Positions 9,473 through 18,286 of a stretch of 64,000 bases of DNA are shown here, one piece after another. How positions within the stretch are numbered: the first letter of the stretch is position 1; every line of letters begins with the position of its first letter. Both the position numbers and the translations under genes were made by a program. Source of the stretch: Clostridium_H sp036677665. GTDB taxonomy: Bacteria > Bacillota > Clostridia > Clostridiales > Clostridiaceae. The stretch spans positions 1 to 64,000 of the forward strand of contig JAVBVX010000035.1 in the NCBI GenBank assembly GCA_036677665.1, given 5' to 3'. Under the pieces are notes generated by a model. That model did not search any database and was not told where the DNA came from. It saw nothing but the letters and a program-made list of their open reading frames with translations.

Positions 9473-10753
9473 TCATATATTTAATGCTGCGTAAGCCGCT
9501 GTCAATAATAACGGCAAGTTATCTGCATAAATGCTATCAAACTGACTAAGTGGTAAAGGATTGACTCCGCTGCCGACTTCGATGGTATATCCCGGAGCTT
9601 TGATTTCTTTGATGAACCAATCTTTAAACCCGCCATATTGGCCAATATCTTCAATACGCTCCATTGAATATCCGCTTGCCGTTGCCAACAATTTTGCAAT
9701 CGGAATCAAATTTACTATATCATGATCTAAATAATTGTAAAAAATAATCTCTCCTTGTGAGTGATATGATAATGTAAGCAAAAAATTATTCATTAATACA
9801 AATTCTGATACAGCACGCGTCTCAGACTCTGAGAAAGGATATTCACCTCCGTAACGCGAAGGCCCAGGGGATAGGACACCGATTTCTGCAGAAGATTGTT
9901 TTGCTTCTTCAAAATTAGCATCATAATTATGATTTAAATCTACTCCGTTATTGTTAGCCTGCCAATTTTTAGAAAAATTTGTGCTGCTATTATTATAAAT
10001 TAATAAGTTATTATAATTAGGATTGTCAGGGGAAAGACCGTTTAATACTAAATCAATTCCGTCAGGATTAACCATCGGCACTATAAATATGCTTAATTCA
10101 TTAAAAAATTTATTGATATCAAAATAAGAAAGCAACGTTCCTTTTGCAAATGCCTTACAATAATCTTCAATAAATTTCATAAGAATAACTGTTGTCATCC
10201 ATTCTAATGAATGATGTGCCCCGTTATAAAATATTTTTCTTTCTCCAATTCCAAGGCGCACTCCAATTAGATCTCTACCCAAGGTGCTTTGCCCAATAGT
10301 ATATACTTCCAAAAATGGATAGCGAGCCGTAAGAGCGCTGATATCAATTTGTAAGATTTTATAGGAATAGCTTTTATTTGTATCAACAACATCATAATTA
10401 AAGGGTATAATGATTTCTGAATCAACTTTAAGGCTATTTTTCGAAACTGTAGGATTAGCGGTTTCAATATTTTTTATTGTTGAATTATATTTTTGAGCTA
10501 TATTATATAAAGTATCATTATTTTTTATTTTATAATAAGTAAATCCATATATGTATGGTTCAAGCAATTCATATGTTTTTTGATCAAAAATCCCATCCGC
10601 CTTTAATGTATGTTCATGTTTAAATTTATTTACGGCTTTTACTGTTTTAAGTCCATATAATCCATCTACTTCACCGTTATAATAATTATTTTTTTTAAGA
10701 GTTGATTGTATGAGCATCACATCTGTTCCATAGGAATAATATTTTAAGTTCAT
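9473..10753 (-). CDS. LysM / peptidoglycan-binding M14 zinc carboxypeptidase (gamma-D-glutamyl-meso-DAP peptidase-like)
   Basis: In order, the protein has a PG_binding_1 domain (YSYGTDVMLIQSTLKK...DGLYGLKTVKAVNKF), one LysM motif (YYKIKNNDTLYNIAQKYN) and an M14 peptidase domain with the zinc site HHSLE (HxxE) and VDLNHNYDANFEE. The domain set matches Bacillus endopeptidase I/YqgT, which cleaves gamma-D-Glu-meso-DAP bonds in peptidoglycan, often of spores. A longer reading frame exists upstream to 10798, but GGAGAtattt lies just before ATG 10753, so I choose that start (426 aa). There is no signal peptide; in this family, action during sporulation or mother-cell lysis is typical. Confidence 0.88.
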   Translation of the reverse strand: MNLKYYSYGTDVMLIQSTLKKNNYYNGEVDGLYGLKTVKAVNKFKHEHTLKADGIFDQKTYELLEPYIYGFTYYKIKNNDTLYNIAQKYNSTIKNIETANPTVSKNSLKVDSEIIIPFNYDVVDTNKSYSYKILQIDISALTARYPFLEVYTIGQSTLGRDLIGVRLGIGERKIFYNGAHHSLEWMTTVILMKFIEDYCKAFAKGTLLSYFDINKFFNELSIFIVPMVNPDGIDLVLNGLSPDNPNYNNLLIYNNSSTNFSKNWQANNNGVDLNHNYDANFEEAKQSSAEIGVLSPGPSRYGGEYPFSESETRAVSEFVLMNNFLLTLSYHSQGEIIFYNYLDHDIVNLIPIAKLLATASGYSMERIEDIGQYGGFKDWFIKEIKAPGYTIEVGSGVNPLPLSQFDSIYADNLPLLLTAAYAALNI

Positions 10754-10848
10754 AAATATCTCCATATATAAATTTCTCATAATATATATGAGCGACATCT
10801 CTATAAAATGAATAGTAAAATGAAATATAAAACAAATATACGAAATAA

Positions 10849-10877
10849 AAAAAGGCTGTCATCGTAACAGCCTTTTT
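10849..10877 (-). terminator. Intrinsic terminator after the HpcH/HpaI gene
   Basis: An 11-bp stem AAAAAGGCTGT/ACAGCCTTTTT with a 7-nt loop lies 9 nt beyond the minus-strand HpcH/HpaI stop. It may also act on the plus strand. Confidence 0.88.
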
Positions 10878-10886
10878 CACTAACGA

Positions 10887-11645
10887 TTATCTTGCTTGGT
10901 TAATTTCTGCGGCACCTCTTTGAAAAAATACACCCTCTGCTGCAAATAAATTAAGAGTTGCCCCCTCAGCCTGCCATTTTTTCAACATTGGTACAGTTGG
11001 GCAAAATATACCGGAATGTTTACCTGCATCTTTACAAGCTGCGATTACTTTATTCATTCCTTGTAGTAAATCAGTATTATCAAATTCACCAACACATCCG
11101 TAACTTTGAGAAAGATCAAAAGGACCGATAAACGCAGCGTCAATACCTTCAACTGCAATAATCTTTTCAACATTCTCAACGCTTTTTTTAGATTCTACTT
11201 GAAAAATCAAGAATGTTTCTTCATTCGCCTGCTTCATATAGTCCTTTAAATTAGATATATTCGCATAATCTGTATGGGGTCTTAAAGTAGATACCCCTCT
11301 GTTCCCCAATGGCGCATATTTAGCATATTCTACAAGCTTTTCCGCTTCTTCGACCGTATCGACGTTCGGTAGTAATATTCCTGCAGCCCCCGACTCCATA
11401 TATGTAAGAATCAACTCGCGAGTTGCCGCAGCAGATCTCACCATGGCCGGCAATCCTATTGCTTTCGAATACATCAGCATATCATTAACCTGTTGTGTAT
11501 TAAATGAACCATGCTCACAATCAATGGTGATATAATCAAAACCTGCTTGCTTTATCATTAGTATTATATCCGGGTTAAGTATAGAAATAATAAAAGTACC
11601 TATCAATTGCTCATTATCTTTTAATCTTTGTTTTAAACTTTTCAT
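10887..11645 (-). CDS. HpcH/HpaI family class II aldolase
   Basis: The 252-aa metal-dependent aldolase belongs to the HpaI/citrate-lyase-beta superfamily of pyruvate aldolases. Visible landmarks are IDCEHG (catalytic region), MVRS, GAAGILLPNVDT, the metal ligand Glu in FQVESKKSVEN and Asp in AAFIGPFDLSQSYG. Members cleave 4-hydroxy-2-oxo acids (such as 2-keto-3-deoxy sugars) to pyruvate and an aldehyde. The substrate here cannot be told, and no sugar-acid operon is adjacent. I place the start at ATG 11645, preceded by AAAGAGG, rather than at the ATG at 11660, which has no ribosome site. Confidence 0.88.
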   Translation of the reverse strand: MKSLKQRLKDNEQLIGTFIISILNPDIILMIKQAGFDYITIDCEHGSFNTQQVNDMLMYSKAIGLPAMVRSAAATRELILTYMESGAAGILLPNVDTVEEAEKLVEYAKYAPLGNRGVSTLRPHTDYANISNLKDYMKQANEETFLIFQVESKKSVENVEKIIAVEGIDAAFIGPFDLSQSYGCVGEFDNTDLLQGMNKVIAACKDAGKHSGIFCPTVPMLKKWQAEGATLNLFAAEGVFFQRGAAEINQAR

Positions 11646-11689
11646 AAATACCTCTTTCATTTTTTATTATATTATAGCATATTAATTTA

Positions 11690-13660
11690 CTAATTTGAAC
11701 AATCAGCTAATTTTTTTAACTCGGAAATTTTATCTCGTAATGCAGCCGCCTTCTCAAAATTTAACTCCTCAGCATATTGTTTCATTTGTGATGACAGCAA
11801 TTCTATTTGCTCGTCTATGTTGATATGCTGCATGTCATCTTTATTATCAGTTTCAACTTCTTCGGTTTTTATACTTATATGGTCAGTAATGTCTTTTTTT
11901 ATGCTTTGTGGTGTTATGCAATAATATTCATTATATTTAATTTGTTTTTCTCGTCTTCTGTTTGTTTCATCGATGGCTTCTTTCATCGATGAAGTTATGT
12001 TATCGGCATATAATATGACATATGAATCTTTATTTCTGGCAGCTCTTCCGATGGTTTGTATCAATGATGTTGCATTTCTCAAAAATCCTTCTTTATCAGC
12101 ATCTAATATTGCAACTAACCCGATTTCGGGTATATCAAGCCCTTCTCTTAGAAGATTTATCCCTACCAATACATCGTATATGCCCATACGCAGTTTTTTT
12201 ATAATCTCAATTCGTTCCAGTGTATCAATTTCCGAGTGCATATAAGTTGCCTTAATACCGGAACTAATGAGATAATTTGTTAAATCTTCTGCCATTCTTT
12301 TTGTCATCGTAGTAATCAAAATTTTATTGTCCATTTTAATTGTACTATAAATATTTTCTATTAAATGATCTATTTGTCCTTCTGTTGGCACTATAATAAT
12401 TTTTGGTTCAGTTAATCCGGTTGGGCGTACGATTAATTCTGCAACATTTTGAGAATGCTCTTTTTCATAACCTCCGGGTGTAGCAGAAACAAAGACTGCA
12501 TTGTTTAATTTTTTTTCAAATTCATCAAATTTTAATGGCCGATTATCATACGCGCTTGGCAGTCTGAACCCATAATCAATAAGATTTTTTTTCCTGGAAT
12601 AATCACCGCCATACATTCCTCTCACCTGTGGTAATGAGACATGCGATTCATCGACAAAAAAAAGAAAGTCATCGTTAAAATAATCAATTAGAGTATACGG
12701 TGGCTGTCCAGTGACTGTTTGATTAATATGATGTGTATAATTTTCGATTCCTTTGCAATGTCCGGTTTCTCTTAACATTTCTAAATCGTAATGTGTTCTG
12801 CTTTGTAGCCTTTCGGCCTCTGCAATTTTATTTTCTTTTTTAAAATATTCCACTCTTTCCTGGAGCTCTTCTTCAATTGTAATAATTGCTCTGTCAATAT
12901 TTTCCTGACTTGTGACATAGTGCGAAGCAGGAAAAATAGCAGTATGTGAACGTTTCGTTATAATATTGCCTGTAATAGGGTGTATTTCACTGATATTTTC
13001 AATTTCATCACCAAAAAATTCTATTCTTAAAGCATAATTTGTTGCATATGCAGGATAAATTTCTAATGTATCGCCTCTCAGCCGAAAAGTTGCTCTTGCA
13101 AAGTCTAAATCACTTCTTTTATATTGCATAGATATCAAACGATGAAGAACATAAGATATATCATAGCTCATTCCTTTTCGCAAAGATAAAATCATATTTT
13201 CATAATCATAAGGGCTTCCTAATCCATAGATACACGATACACTGGCAACGACAATAACATCACGCCTTTCAAACAATGCCGCTGTTGCCGAATGTCTTAA
13301 TTTTTCGAGTTCATCATTAATGTCTGCATCTTTTTCTATATATAAATCTCTATGCGGCATATATGCTTCCGGTTGATAATAATCATAATAACTCACAAAA
13401 TATTCAACTGCATTATCTGGGAAAAAAGCTTTAAATTCATTCGCTAATTGTGCGGCAAGTGTTTTATTGTGCGCCAAAACTAAAGCTGGCCGCTGCATTT
13501 GTTCAATAATTTTAGCCATAGTATATGTTTTGCCTGATCCGGTTACACCTAATAAAGTTTGATAACGCAAAGATCTCCTCAAACCATCACATATGCTTTC
13601 TATTGCTTTTGGCTGATCTCCTGCCGGCTCAAAAGCACTGTGTACTTTAAACTGCTTCAT
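11690..13660 (-). CDS. uvrB: Excinuclease ABC subunit B
   Basis: The full-length 656-aa UvrB is the damage-verifying helicase of nucleotide excision repair. It has Walker A GVTGSGKTYT (about residues 38-47), the beta-hairpin region YFVSYYDYYQPEAY near 90, DESHVSLPQ near 340, SATP near 395, QTIGRAARN near 545, and a C-terminal UVR motif (YAEELNFEKAAALRDKI) for UvrC contact. uvrA and uvrC are not in the window. A strong promoter is visible upstream. No GAAC-N4-GTTC SOS box is seen next to it, unlike the polymerase gene at 18283. Confidence 0.99.
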   Translation of the reverse strand: MKQFKVHSAFEPAGDQPKAIESICDGLRRSLRYQTLLGVTGSGKTYTMAKIIEQMQRPALVLAHNKTLAAQLANEFKAFFPDNAVEYFVSYYDYYQPEAYMPHRDLYIEKDADINDELEKLRHSATAALFERRDVIVVASVSCIYGLGSPYDYENMILSLRKGMSYDISYVLHRLISMQYKRSDLDFARATFRLRGDTLEIYPAYATNYALRIEFFGDEIENISEIHPITGNIITKRSHTAIFPASHYVTSQENIDRAIITIEEELQERVEYFKKENKIAEAERLQSRTHYDLEMLRETGHCKGIENYTHHINQTVTGQPPYTLIDYFNDDFLFFVDESHVSLPQVRGMYGGDYSRKKNLIDYGFRLPSAYDNRPLKFDEFEKKLNNAVFVSATPGGYEKEHSQNVAELIVRPTGLTEPKIIIVPTEGQIDHLIENIYSTIKMDNKILITTMTKRMAEDLTNYLISSGIKATYMHSEIDTLERIEIIKKLRMGIYDVLVGINLLREGLDIPEIGLVAILDADKEGFLRNATSLIQTIGRAARNKDSYVILYADNITSSMKEAIDETNRRREKQIKYNEYYCITPQSIKKDITDHISIKTEEVETDNKDDMQHINIDEQIELLSSQMKQYAEELNFEKAAALRDKISELKKLADCSN

Positions 13661-13694
13661 ATATGTTCCTCTTTATAAAATGATTGCTACTTAG

Positions 13695-13723
13695 TTTATA
13701 CTATACATATTTTTTTATGTCAA
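13695..13723 (-). promoter_or_regulatory. Sigma-A promoter of uvrB
   Basis: On the minus strand, TTGACA (13723-13718) and TATAAA (13700-13695) are separated by exactly 17 nt, about 35 nt upstream of the uvrB start at 13660. The spacing and hexamers are near consensus. Confidence 0.8.
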
Positions 13724-13743
13724 ATTATGTCTTTTCATATAAA

Positions 13744-13786
13744 TAAAAAAGAGAGCTGGATTTATTCGTTAAAAAACAACTCTCTT
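13744..13786 (-). terminator. Intrinsic terminator downstream of pdaA
   Basis: On the minus strand, AAGAGAGTTG and CAGCTCTCTT form a 10-bp stem with one wobble pair and an 18-nt loop, followed by six T. It lies about 105 nt past the pdaA stop and just upstream of the uvrB promoter. Confidence 0.75.
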
Positions 13787-13789
13787 AAC

Positions 13790-13860
13790 CTGATAATCTC
13801 AGGTAATCTATTTCAACAAACATGTTTGTTATCTATATTATTTGTTCGACAAATGGAAGA
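13790..13860. other. Cluster of short inverted repeats between pdaA and uvrB
   Basis: Within 70 nt there are CCTGATAATCTCAGG (5-bp stem), the perfect 16-nt palindrome AACAAACATGTTTGTT (13815-13830) and TTTGTTCGACAAA. There is no reading frame. It could be an operator or part of the pdaA 3' untranslated region. I assign no function. Confidence 0.4.
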
Positions 13861-13891
13861 TATACTGTTTATTTATGGTAATCATTCTTTA

Positions 13892-14683
13892 TTATAATTC
13901 ATTTAAGCTTTTAAAGGAATAACCCATATTTTTATATTTCGTAATCAATTCAGTCAAAATTTCACTGTTTGTTTTTGATGTGCAGTGCAAAAGCACAATA
14001 GCGCCAGAATGGATTCGAGGCAATAATTTATCAAATGCTTCTTGTGTTGATGGTTGATTATTTGTATCCCAATCTGCATAAGCAAGACTCCAAAAAATGG
14101 TTTTATACCCTAATGATTTTGCAAAATTTAAATTTTGTTCAGAAAATTTACCGCTTGGTGGCCTGTAAAACTTTGGCATAGAAGTATTCGTTGTTTCGTA
14201 AAATAAAGCCTCCAAATCTTCTATTTCTTTTTTAAAATTATTGAAATCAGATATTGCGGACATATCCGGATGTGTCATCGTATGATTGCCTACAATGTGT
14301 CCTTCATTAACCATTCTTTTTACCAATTCTGGGTTCGTTTTGACATAATGGCCTGTCAAAAAAAATGCTGCTGTAACATTTTGTTCTTTTAATATATCTA
14401 AAATTGCGCTTGTATATCCATTCTCATAACCTGCATCAAACGTTAAATAAATTATTTTTTCTTCAGTTGGTGCGACAAAATACGAATCAAATTCTTTTAA
14501 ATATTCTTCGCTTGCATTACCTTGTGGTTTTTCTCCTTCAGTTATAAAATTTACACCCCAGTTTGTTATCTGAGTATCAACAGTCAAAATAGTTTTTTTT
14601 GTAATGTTTACTCCTTGATATATAATTCCGCCGCCTATTAATACAATAATAAAGATATATAAGTATTTTTTCATTTTTTTCAT
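13892..14683 (-). CDS. pdaA: Spore-cortex polysaccharide deacetylase, PdaA-like
   Basis: The 263-aa protein has an N-terminal membrane anchor (about residues 6-24) and a NodB-type carbohydrate esterase domain: TFDAGYENGYT (catalytic Asp, near 80), NHTMTHPDMS (zinc histidines), FYRPPSGKFSE, SLAYADWD and LLHCTS. The segment before the domain (NWGVNFITEG....GNASEEYLKEFD) is characteristic of PdaA, which with an amidase makes the muramic delta-lactam of the spore cortex. This is among the better signs that the organism sporulates. The start ATG 14683 follows AAGGAG. Confidence 0.9.
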   Translation of the reverse strand: MKKMKKYLYIFIIVLIGGGIIYQGVNITKKTILTVDTQITNWGVNFITEGEKPQGNASEEYLKEFDSYFVAPTEEKIIYLTFDAGYENGYTSAILDILKEQNVTAAFFLTGHYVKTNPELVKRMVNEGHIVGNHTMTHPDMSAISDFNNFKKEIEDLEALFYETTNTSMPKFYRPPSGKFSEQNLNFAKSLGYKTIFWSLAYADWDTNNQPSTQEAFDKLLPRIHSGAIVLLHCTSKTNSEILTELITKYKNMGYSFKSLNEL

Positions 14684-14863
14684 CTGTCATATCTCCTTTT
14701 TTCAAAACTTTTACTTTCATAAATAAATATATGTTTACTAAATGTTAATTATTGTTTAAAATGAATTTTCGTTTACTTTATTGTCAAAATAATAAATATT
14801 GTTGGACAATTCTAATAATACATAGTACATTATTAATAACTAATTCGCACATTGGGAGTCGAA

Positions 14864-15424
14864 ATGGAATCAAAAAAACAAGTCAGAGAATATTGTTTTA
14901 ATTTAAGAAATAGTCTTGGAACAGCCTATATAGAGCAAAGTTCTAAAATTATTATTGAAAAATTTTTGTTTAGCAGTTTCTACCATAACGCAGGAACAAT
15001 ATTCACTTATTTAAATACTCCTTATGAAATTAATACAACTTTGTTGATTCAAAAAGCTTTTCAAGATCAAAAAATAGTGTTAGCTCCTGTAATTATTCAT
15101 AAAAATAAAATGGTAGCAAGCTTTATTCATAAGGATAGCTGTTATATAAAAAATAAATATGGTATAAACGAACCCGAGGAACAACTAGTATCTCATGAAA
15201 AAATTGATATAATAATAGTACCTGGGCTTGCATTTGATGAAAGAGGGAATAGAATAGGTTATGGTGGTGGTTACTATGACAGATTCCTTGAGAATTGTGA
15301 ACATACATTAAAAATAGGCCTATGTCTTGATGAATTTATTTCGAATCAATTACCAACATCAAAACACGATATCAAAATGGATGTTATCTTTACACAAAAC
15401 AGAATACTTAATTTGATAAACTGA
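14864..15424 (+). CDS. 5-formyltetrahydrofolate cyclo-ligase
   Basis: The 186-aa enzyme converts 5-formyl-THF to 5,10-methenyl-THF using ATP. Landmarks are the N-terminal KKQVREYCFNLRN, the FTYLNTPYEINT region, VPGLAFDERGNRIGYGGGYYDRFL (nucleotide-binding loop near residue 125) and the terminal DVIFT. An in-frame TTG at 14852 would add four residues, but GGGAG at 5 nt spacing favours ATG 14864. The product is in the cytoplasm, in one-carbon metabolism. Confidence 0.94.
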   Translation: MESKKQVREYCFNLRNSLGTAYIEQSSKIIIEKFLFSSFYHNAGTIFTYLNTPYEINTTLLIQKAFQDQKIVLAPVIIHKNKMVASFIHKDSCYIKNKYGINEPEEQLVSHEKIDIIIVPGLAFDERGNRIGYGGGYYDRFLENCEHTLKIGLCLDEFISNQLPTSKHDIKMDVIFTQNRILNLIN

Positions 15425-15475
15425 TTGATGCGTTGCCATACATTTATTGACCGAACAGATGAAAGGGCAGATATT

Positions 15476-16783
15476 GTGAAAAAAAGATCTTATGCATGGA
15501 ACAGGCTGGATAATGCCGCAAAAATTTTTCCATCAACAACAAATAAAAATGATACAAAAGTTTTTCGCGTCGCATGTGAACTAACAGAAGAAATAGATCC
15601 CGTGATCCTAAAACTTGCTTTAGATGAAACCTTGCAACAATTTCCTGTATTTCTCTCTACATTAAAAAGAGGGTTATTTTGGTATTATCTTGAAAGAAGT
15701 AATATTAAACCTGAAATTGGTTTAGAAACAACCGCTCCCTGTAGTACATTGTATATAGATAAAGAACAGTTATTATTTGAAGTAACCTATTATATGCATA
15801 GAATAAATTTAGAAGTTCATCATATATTAACAGATGGAATGGGTGCATTTCAATTTTTGCGCAGTTTGATATTACATTATTTAATTATAAAATATCCAAA
15901 AGCTTTTAAAGATTTTGTATTTGATATCGGATATGATGCAACTGAATTCGAAAAAATTGATGATAGTTTTGATCGTTATTACAGCAATCAAAATAAATAT
16001 AAAATAAATATAAATCAACAAGCACAGGAAAATGCATTTCAAATAAGAGGAAGTAAACTTCCGGAACAGCAGTTGTTAATTATTGAAGGCATTGTGAATA
16101 CCAATACAATCCTTGAAAAAGCGCATCAATACAAAGCGACATTAACAGAATTTATCTGTGCTGTTTTTGTATACTCAATTTATAATGAAATGAAAATACG
16201 AGAGCGAAATAAGCCAGTTGTTATAAATATTCCCGTTAATTTGCGTAAATTTTTCCCTTCACTATCAGCGAGAAATTTTTTTAGCGTTATTAATGTTGGT
16301 TATAAATTCGACTCTTACGATCCCTATATCAGTGATTTTGATATTTTAGAAACAGAATTATTTTCTAAAGTTTTATCAAACATAAAGAATGATTTTAAAA
16401 AAAATTTAACGAAAGAAAATCTTCAAATTCGTCTAGACCAACTGATGTGGGCCGAAAAAAATATTTTTTCAAGGATTATTCCGTTAGTTATTAAAGATAT
16501 CACATTAAAAATGATACATGGAACTGCACTTAAAAAATCTACCGCATCTATGTCAAATTTAGGAAATGTAGAAATGCCTGAACAAGCAAAACCTTATATA
16601 AAAACAATAGATGCTTTTGTCAGTACAAGTAAAATACAGATGGTTATGTGCACATATGAAGGTTCTCTTACCATGAGTATTACTTCAAAATATTTAAATA
16701 CGCATATACAAAAAAACTTTTTTAAGATATTATCAAGTACAGGAATCGAAGTCAGGATTTTATCTAATCAGCCAAATATCTAA
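15476..16783 (+). CDS. Condensation-domain-like (alcohol acetyltransferase-type) protein
   Basis: The protein of about 435 residues has the chloramphenicol-acetyltransferase/condensation fold signature HHILTDGMG (HHxxxDG; catalytic second His) near residue 120, and a second conserved half with VNIPVNLRKFFPSLSARNFFSVI, the DFGWG-region equivalent. Such stand-alone proteins are annotated as alcohol acetyltransferases; the acyl donor and acceptor are unknown. It is followed directly by a DUF6320-type membrane protein, a pairing I recognise from other Firmicutes. Longer starts exist at 15425/15428 without ribosome site; GTG 15476 follows AAAGGG, so I prefer it, with moderate certainty. Confidence 0.78.
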   Translation: MKKRSYAWNRLDNAAKIFPSTTNKNDTKVFRVACELTEEIDPVILKLALDETLQQFPVFLSTLKRGLFWYYLERSNIKPEIGLETTAPCSTLYIDKEQLLFEVTYYMHRINLEVHHILTDGMGAFQFLRSLILHYLIIKYPKAFKDFVFDIGYDATEFEKIDDSFDRYYSNQNKYKININQQAQENAFQIRGSKLPEQQLLIIEGIVNTNTILEKAHQYKATLTEFICAVFVYSIYNEMKIRERNKPVVINIPVNLRKFFPSLSARNFFSVINVGYKFDSYDPYISDFDILETELFSKVLSNIKNDFKKNLTKENLQIRLDQLMWAEKNIFSRIIPLVIKDITLKMIHGTALKKSTASMSNLGNVEMPEQAKPYIKTIDAFVSTSKIQMVMCTYEGSLTMSITSKYLNTHIQKNFFKILSSTGIEVRILSNQPNI

Positions 16784-16809
16784 ATATTAACAAATCTGGA
16801 GAATATTTT

Positions 16810-17475
16810 ATGCTTTATTGTGAAAAATGCAATGTGAAAATAGAAGGATATAGAACAGAATGTCCTTTATGTCAAAATATTTTAAATCAATCTGATGACT
16901 GTTCAGAAGAAATCTTTCCAATTGTCCTGACAACATTTCATGCTCATAAATTATATTTTAAACTTTTGATCTTTGCATCGATCATTGGTGTTGTAAGCGC
17001 TCTGGGAGTTAATATATTGTTACCTCAAACAGGATTTTGGTCACTTCTTGTGCTGTTAGGTGTCGGATACATATGGATAGCTGTAGCAGTAGCTATTCGC
17101 AAAAAAAACAATATCGTTAAAAATATTTTCTATCAGGGAACTATGATCTTGTTGGCCGCCATTTTATTCGATATATTTTTTGGTTTAGATGGTATATCTA
17201 TTGACTACATCCTTCCTTGTCTGTGCGTAGGCATGATGGCTTCAATTACAATTTTAGCAAAAGTAATGAAACTGCCTATCGGTCAATTTTTCACATATTT
17301 GATCATCATTTGTTTATTTGGTATCGTTCCATCAATTTTTATATTAACAAATATTGTTAAAGTATTATACCCTTCCGTTATCTGTGTAGGATGCAGTATT
17401 ATCTCTTTGTCAGCATTATTTTTATTTGAAGGCAGTAATATCATGATAGAGTTAAAACGAAGATTTCATTTATGA
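16810..17475 (+). CDS. Zinc-ribbon membrane protein, DUF6320-like
   Basis: The 221-aa protein has an N-terminal zinc ribbon (CEKCNVKI...CPLC, residues 4-21) followed by six or seven hydrophobic helices from about residue 48. It lies 26 nt after the acyltransferase-like gene, with ribosome site CTGGAG, so the two are probably one operon. The pair suggests the soluble enzyme acts on something at the membrane. I know of no experimental role. It is the last gene before the tRNA. Confidence 0.8.
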   Translation: MLYCEKCNVKIEGYRTECPLCQNILNQSDDCSEEIFPIVLTTFHAHKLYFKLLIFASIIGVVSALGVNILLPQTGFWSLLVLLGVGYIWIAVAVAIRKKNNIVKNIFYQGTMILLAAILFDIFFGLDGISIDYILPCLCVGMMASITILAKVMKLPIGQFFTYLIIICLFGIVPSIFILTNIVKVLYPSVICVGCSIISLSALFLFEGSNIMIELKRRFHL

Positions 17476-17548
17476 TTCCAATCAAATAAAAAGCGAGATA
17501 AAACTCCTTGTTTTTTTTTTACAAGTCTATTATAATATCAAAATGCAG

Positions 17549-17624
17549 GCTACTGTGGCTCAGTCGGTAGAGCAGCTGATTCGTAATCAGCAGGTCAGCG
17601 GTTCGAATCCGCTCAGTAGCTCCA
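17549..17624 (+). tRNA. tRNA-Thr (anticodon CGU), CCA encoded
   Basis: A 76-nt cloverleaf: acceptor GCTACTG/CAGTAGC, D-arm GGCTCAGTCGGTAGAGC, anticodon stem GCTGA/TCAGC around loop TTCGTAA with anticodon CGT at 17582-17584, T-arm AGCGGTTCGAATCCGCT, discriminator T and encoded CCA. Its 3' 46 bp are the left attachment site of the island. The gene stays intact because the insert carries the same 3' sequence. Confidence 0.97.
17579..17624 (+). repeat. Island attL (3' end of tRNA-Thr); exact copy at 55431-55476
   Basis: The 46 bp from the anticodon loop to the CCA end are identical to 55431-55476; identity stops at the base on either side. This is the direct repeat left by site-specific integration into a tRNA 3' end. 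Confidence 0.95.
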
Positions 17625-17635
17625 TATAAGAAATA

Positions 17636-17659
17636 AAAAGCACGTATCTACGTGCTTTT
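17636..17659. terminator. Intrinsic terminator after the tRNA (island-side)
   Basis: A perfect 11-bp stem AAAAGCACGTA/TACGTGCTTTT with a 2-nt loop lies 11 nt past the tRNA. It is inside the island, so the element brought its own terminator; the chromosome's original one is at 55487. Confidence 0.88.
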
Positions 17660-17711
17660 ATTGATATTTTCCACATTTATTATATCATAGATATATAAGT
17701 GATATTACCAG

Positions 17712-17732
17712 TGTTAGTCTTTTGTTAGACAA
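17712..17732 (+). repeat. 21-bp att-arm motif, left copy
   Basis: The copy is TGTTAGTC-TTTTG-TTAGACAA. It matches, with few changes, copies at 43011, 53713 and 55328. It is internally repeated (TTAGTC, then TTAGAC 11 nt later), as expected for integrase arm-type binding sites. Confidence 0.7.
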
Positions 17733-17804
17733 CATGGGCTTATGCAGTATCATATAAAAAATATGTAAAGAAACGCTGTCTTATTTTATAAAATTTATTT
17801 CAAC

Positions 17805-17957
17805 TTATTTCTTTCCTAATAGAATTAAAACACCGGCAGCTATAGCAAGAGCAGCCATGATAGTGCTTAAATAAGGAATCGAAATGGATACAAATTTCTG
17901 CAAACCCGTAACAATAAGCCAAATACCAAGCAACGTTAAACCTAATTTTCTATTCAT
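17805..17957 (-). CDS. Small two-helix membrane protein (50 aa)
   Basis: ATG at 17957 is preceded by AAGGAG at 8 nt. The product starts MNRKLGLTLLGIWLIVTGLQ and ends MAALAIAAGVLILLGKK: two hydrophobic helices with a short turn. I recognise the LGIWLI..GL / LAIAAGVLILLG pattern from small uncharacterised Firmicutes membrane proteins. It lies between attL and the Y-family polymerase, so it belongs to the island, and is transcribed toward the tRNA. Confidence 0.75.
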   Translation of the reverse strand: MNRKLGLTLLGIWLIVTGLQKFVSISIPYLSTIMAALAIAAGVLILLGKK

Positions 17958-18034
17958 ATATGTAAACTCCTTAAGAAAAATTTCAACTAATTATATGACA
18001 AATATTAACATATTTCAACAATAGACACATCCAT

Positions 18035-18286
18035 TTATACCTCCAAAAACCATTTAGGCTCTTCGTAAAACAAATAAAACTCTTTGCCTTTTATTCGCAC
18101 CTTATAACGCATGCCAAGCCCTCCGGCCTTAAGACTGGCAGCTCTTCTTTTATCAAGTACTTTATCTATCTCAAAAAACCTACCGTCATTCCAGATAATG
18201 GCCAAAGGCACGACGTTGCCTTCTAAATCAAATTTTACGGTAACTTGAACAAATAACTTATGATTATCTTCTTCGTAATTATTCAT
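18035..18286 (-). CDS. Unknown 83-aa partner of the Y-family polymerase
   Basis: The small protein (FVQVTVKFDLEGNVVPLAI; GMRYKVRIKGKEFYLFYEE) looks mainly beta-stranded and ends with an aromatic-rich tail. Its start overlaps the end of the polymerase gene by 4 nt, so it is co-translated with it and would share its SOS-type control. I do not recognise a characterised family; similar small proteins follow UmuC/DinB-like genes in other clostridia. A regulatory or accessory role is only inferred from position. Confidence 0.75.
   Translation of the reverse strand: MNNYEEDNHKLFVQVTVKFDLEGNVVPLAIIWNDGRFFEIDKVLDKRRAASLKAGGLGMRYKVRIKGKEFYLFYEEPKWFLEV

Noticed and set aside
13661..13860. LexA box upstream of uvrB
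   Set aside because: The closest candidate, the palindrome at 13815, has a 2-nt rather than 4-nt centre and lies upstream of the promoter; no GAAC-N4-GTTC is present.
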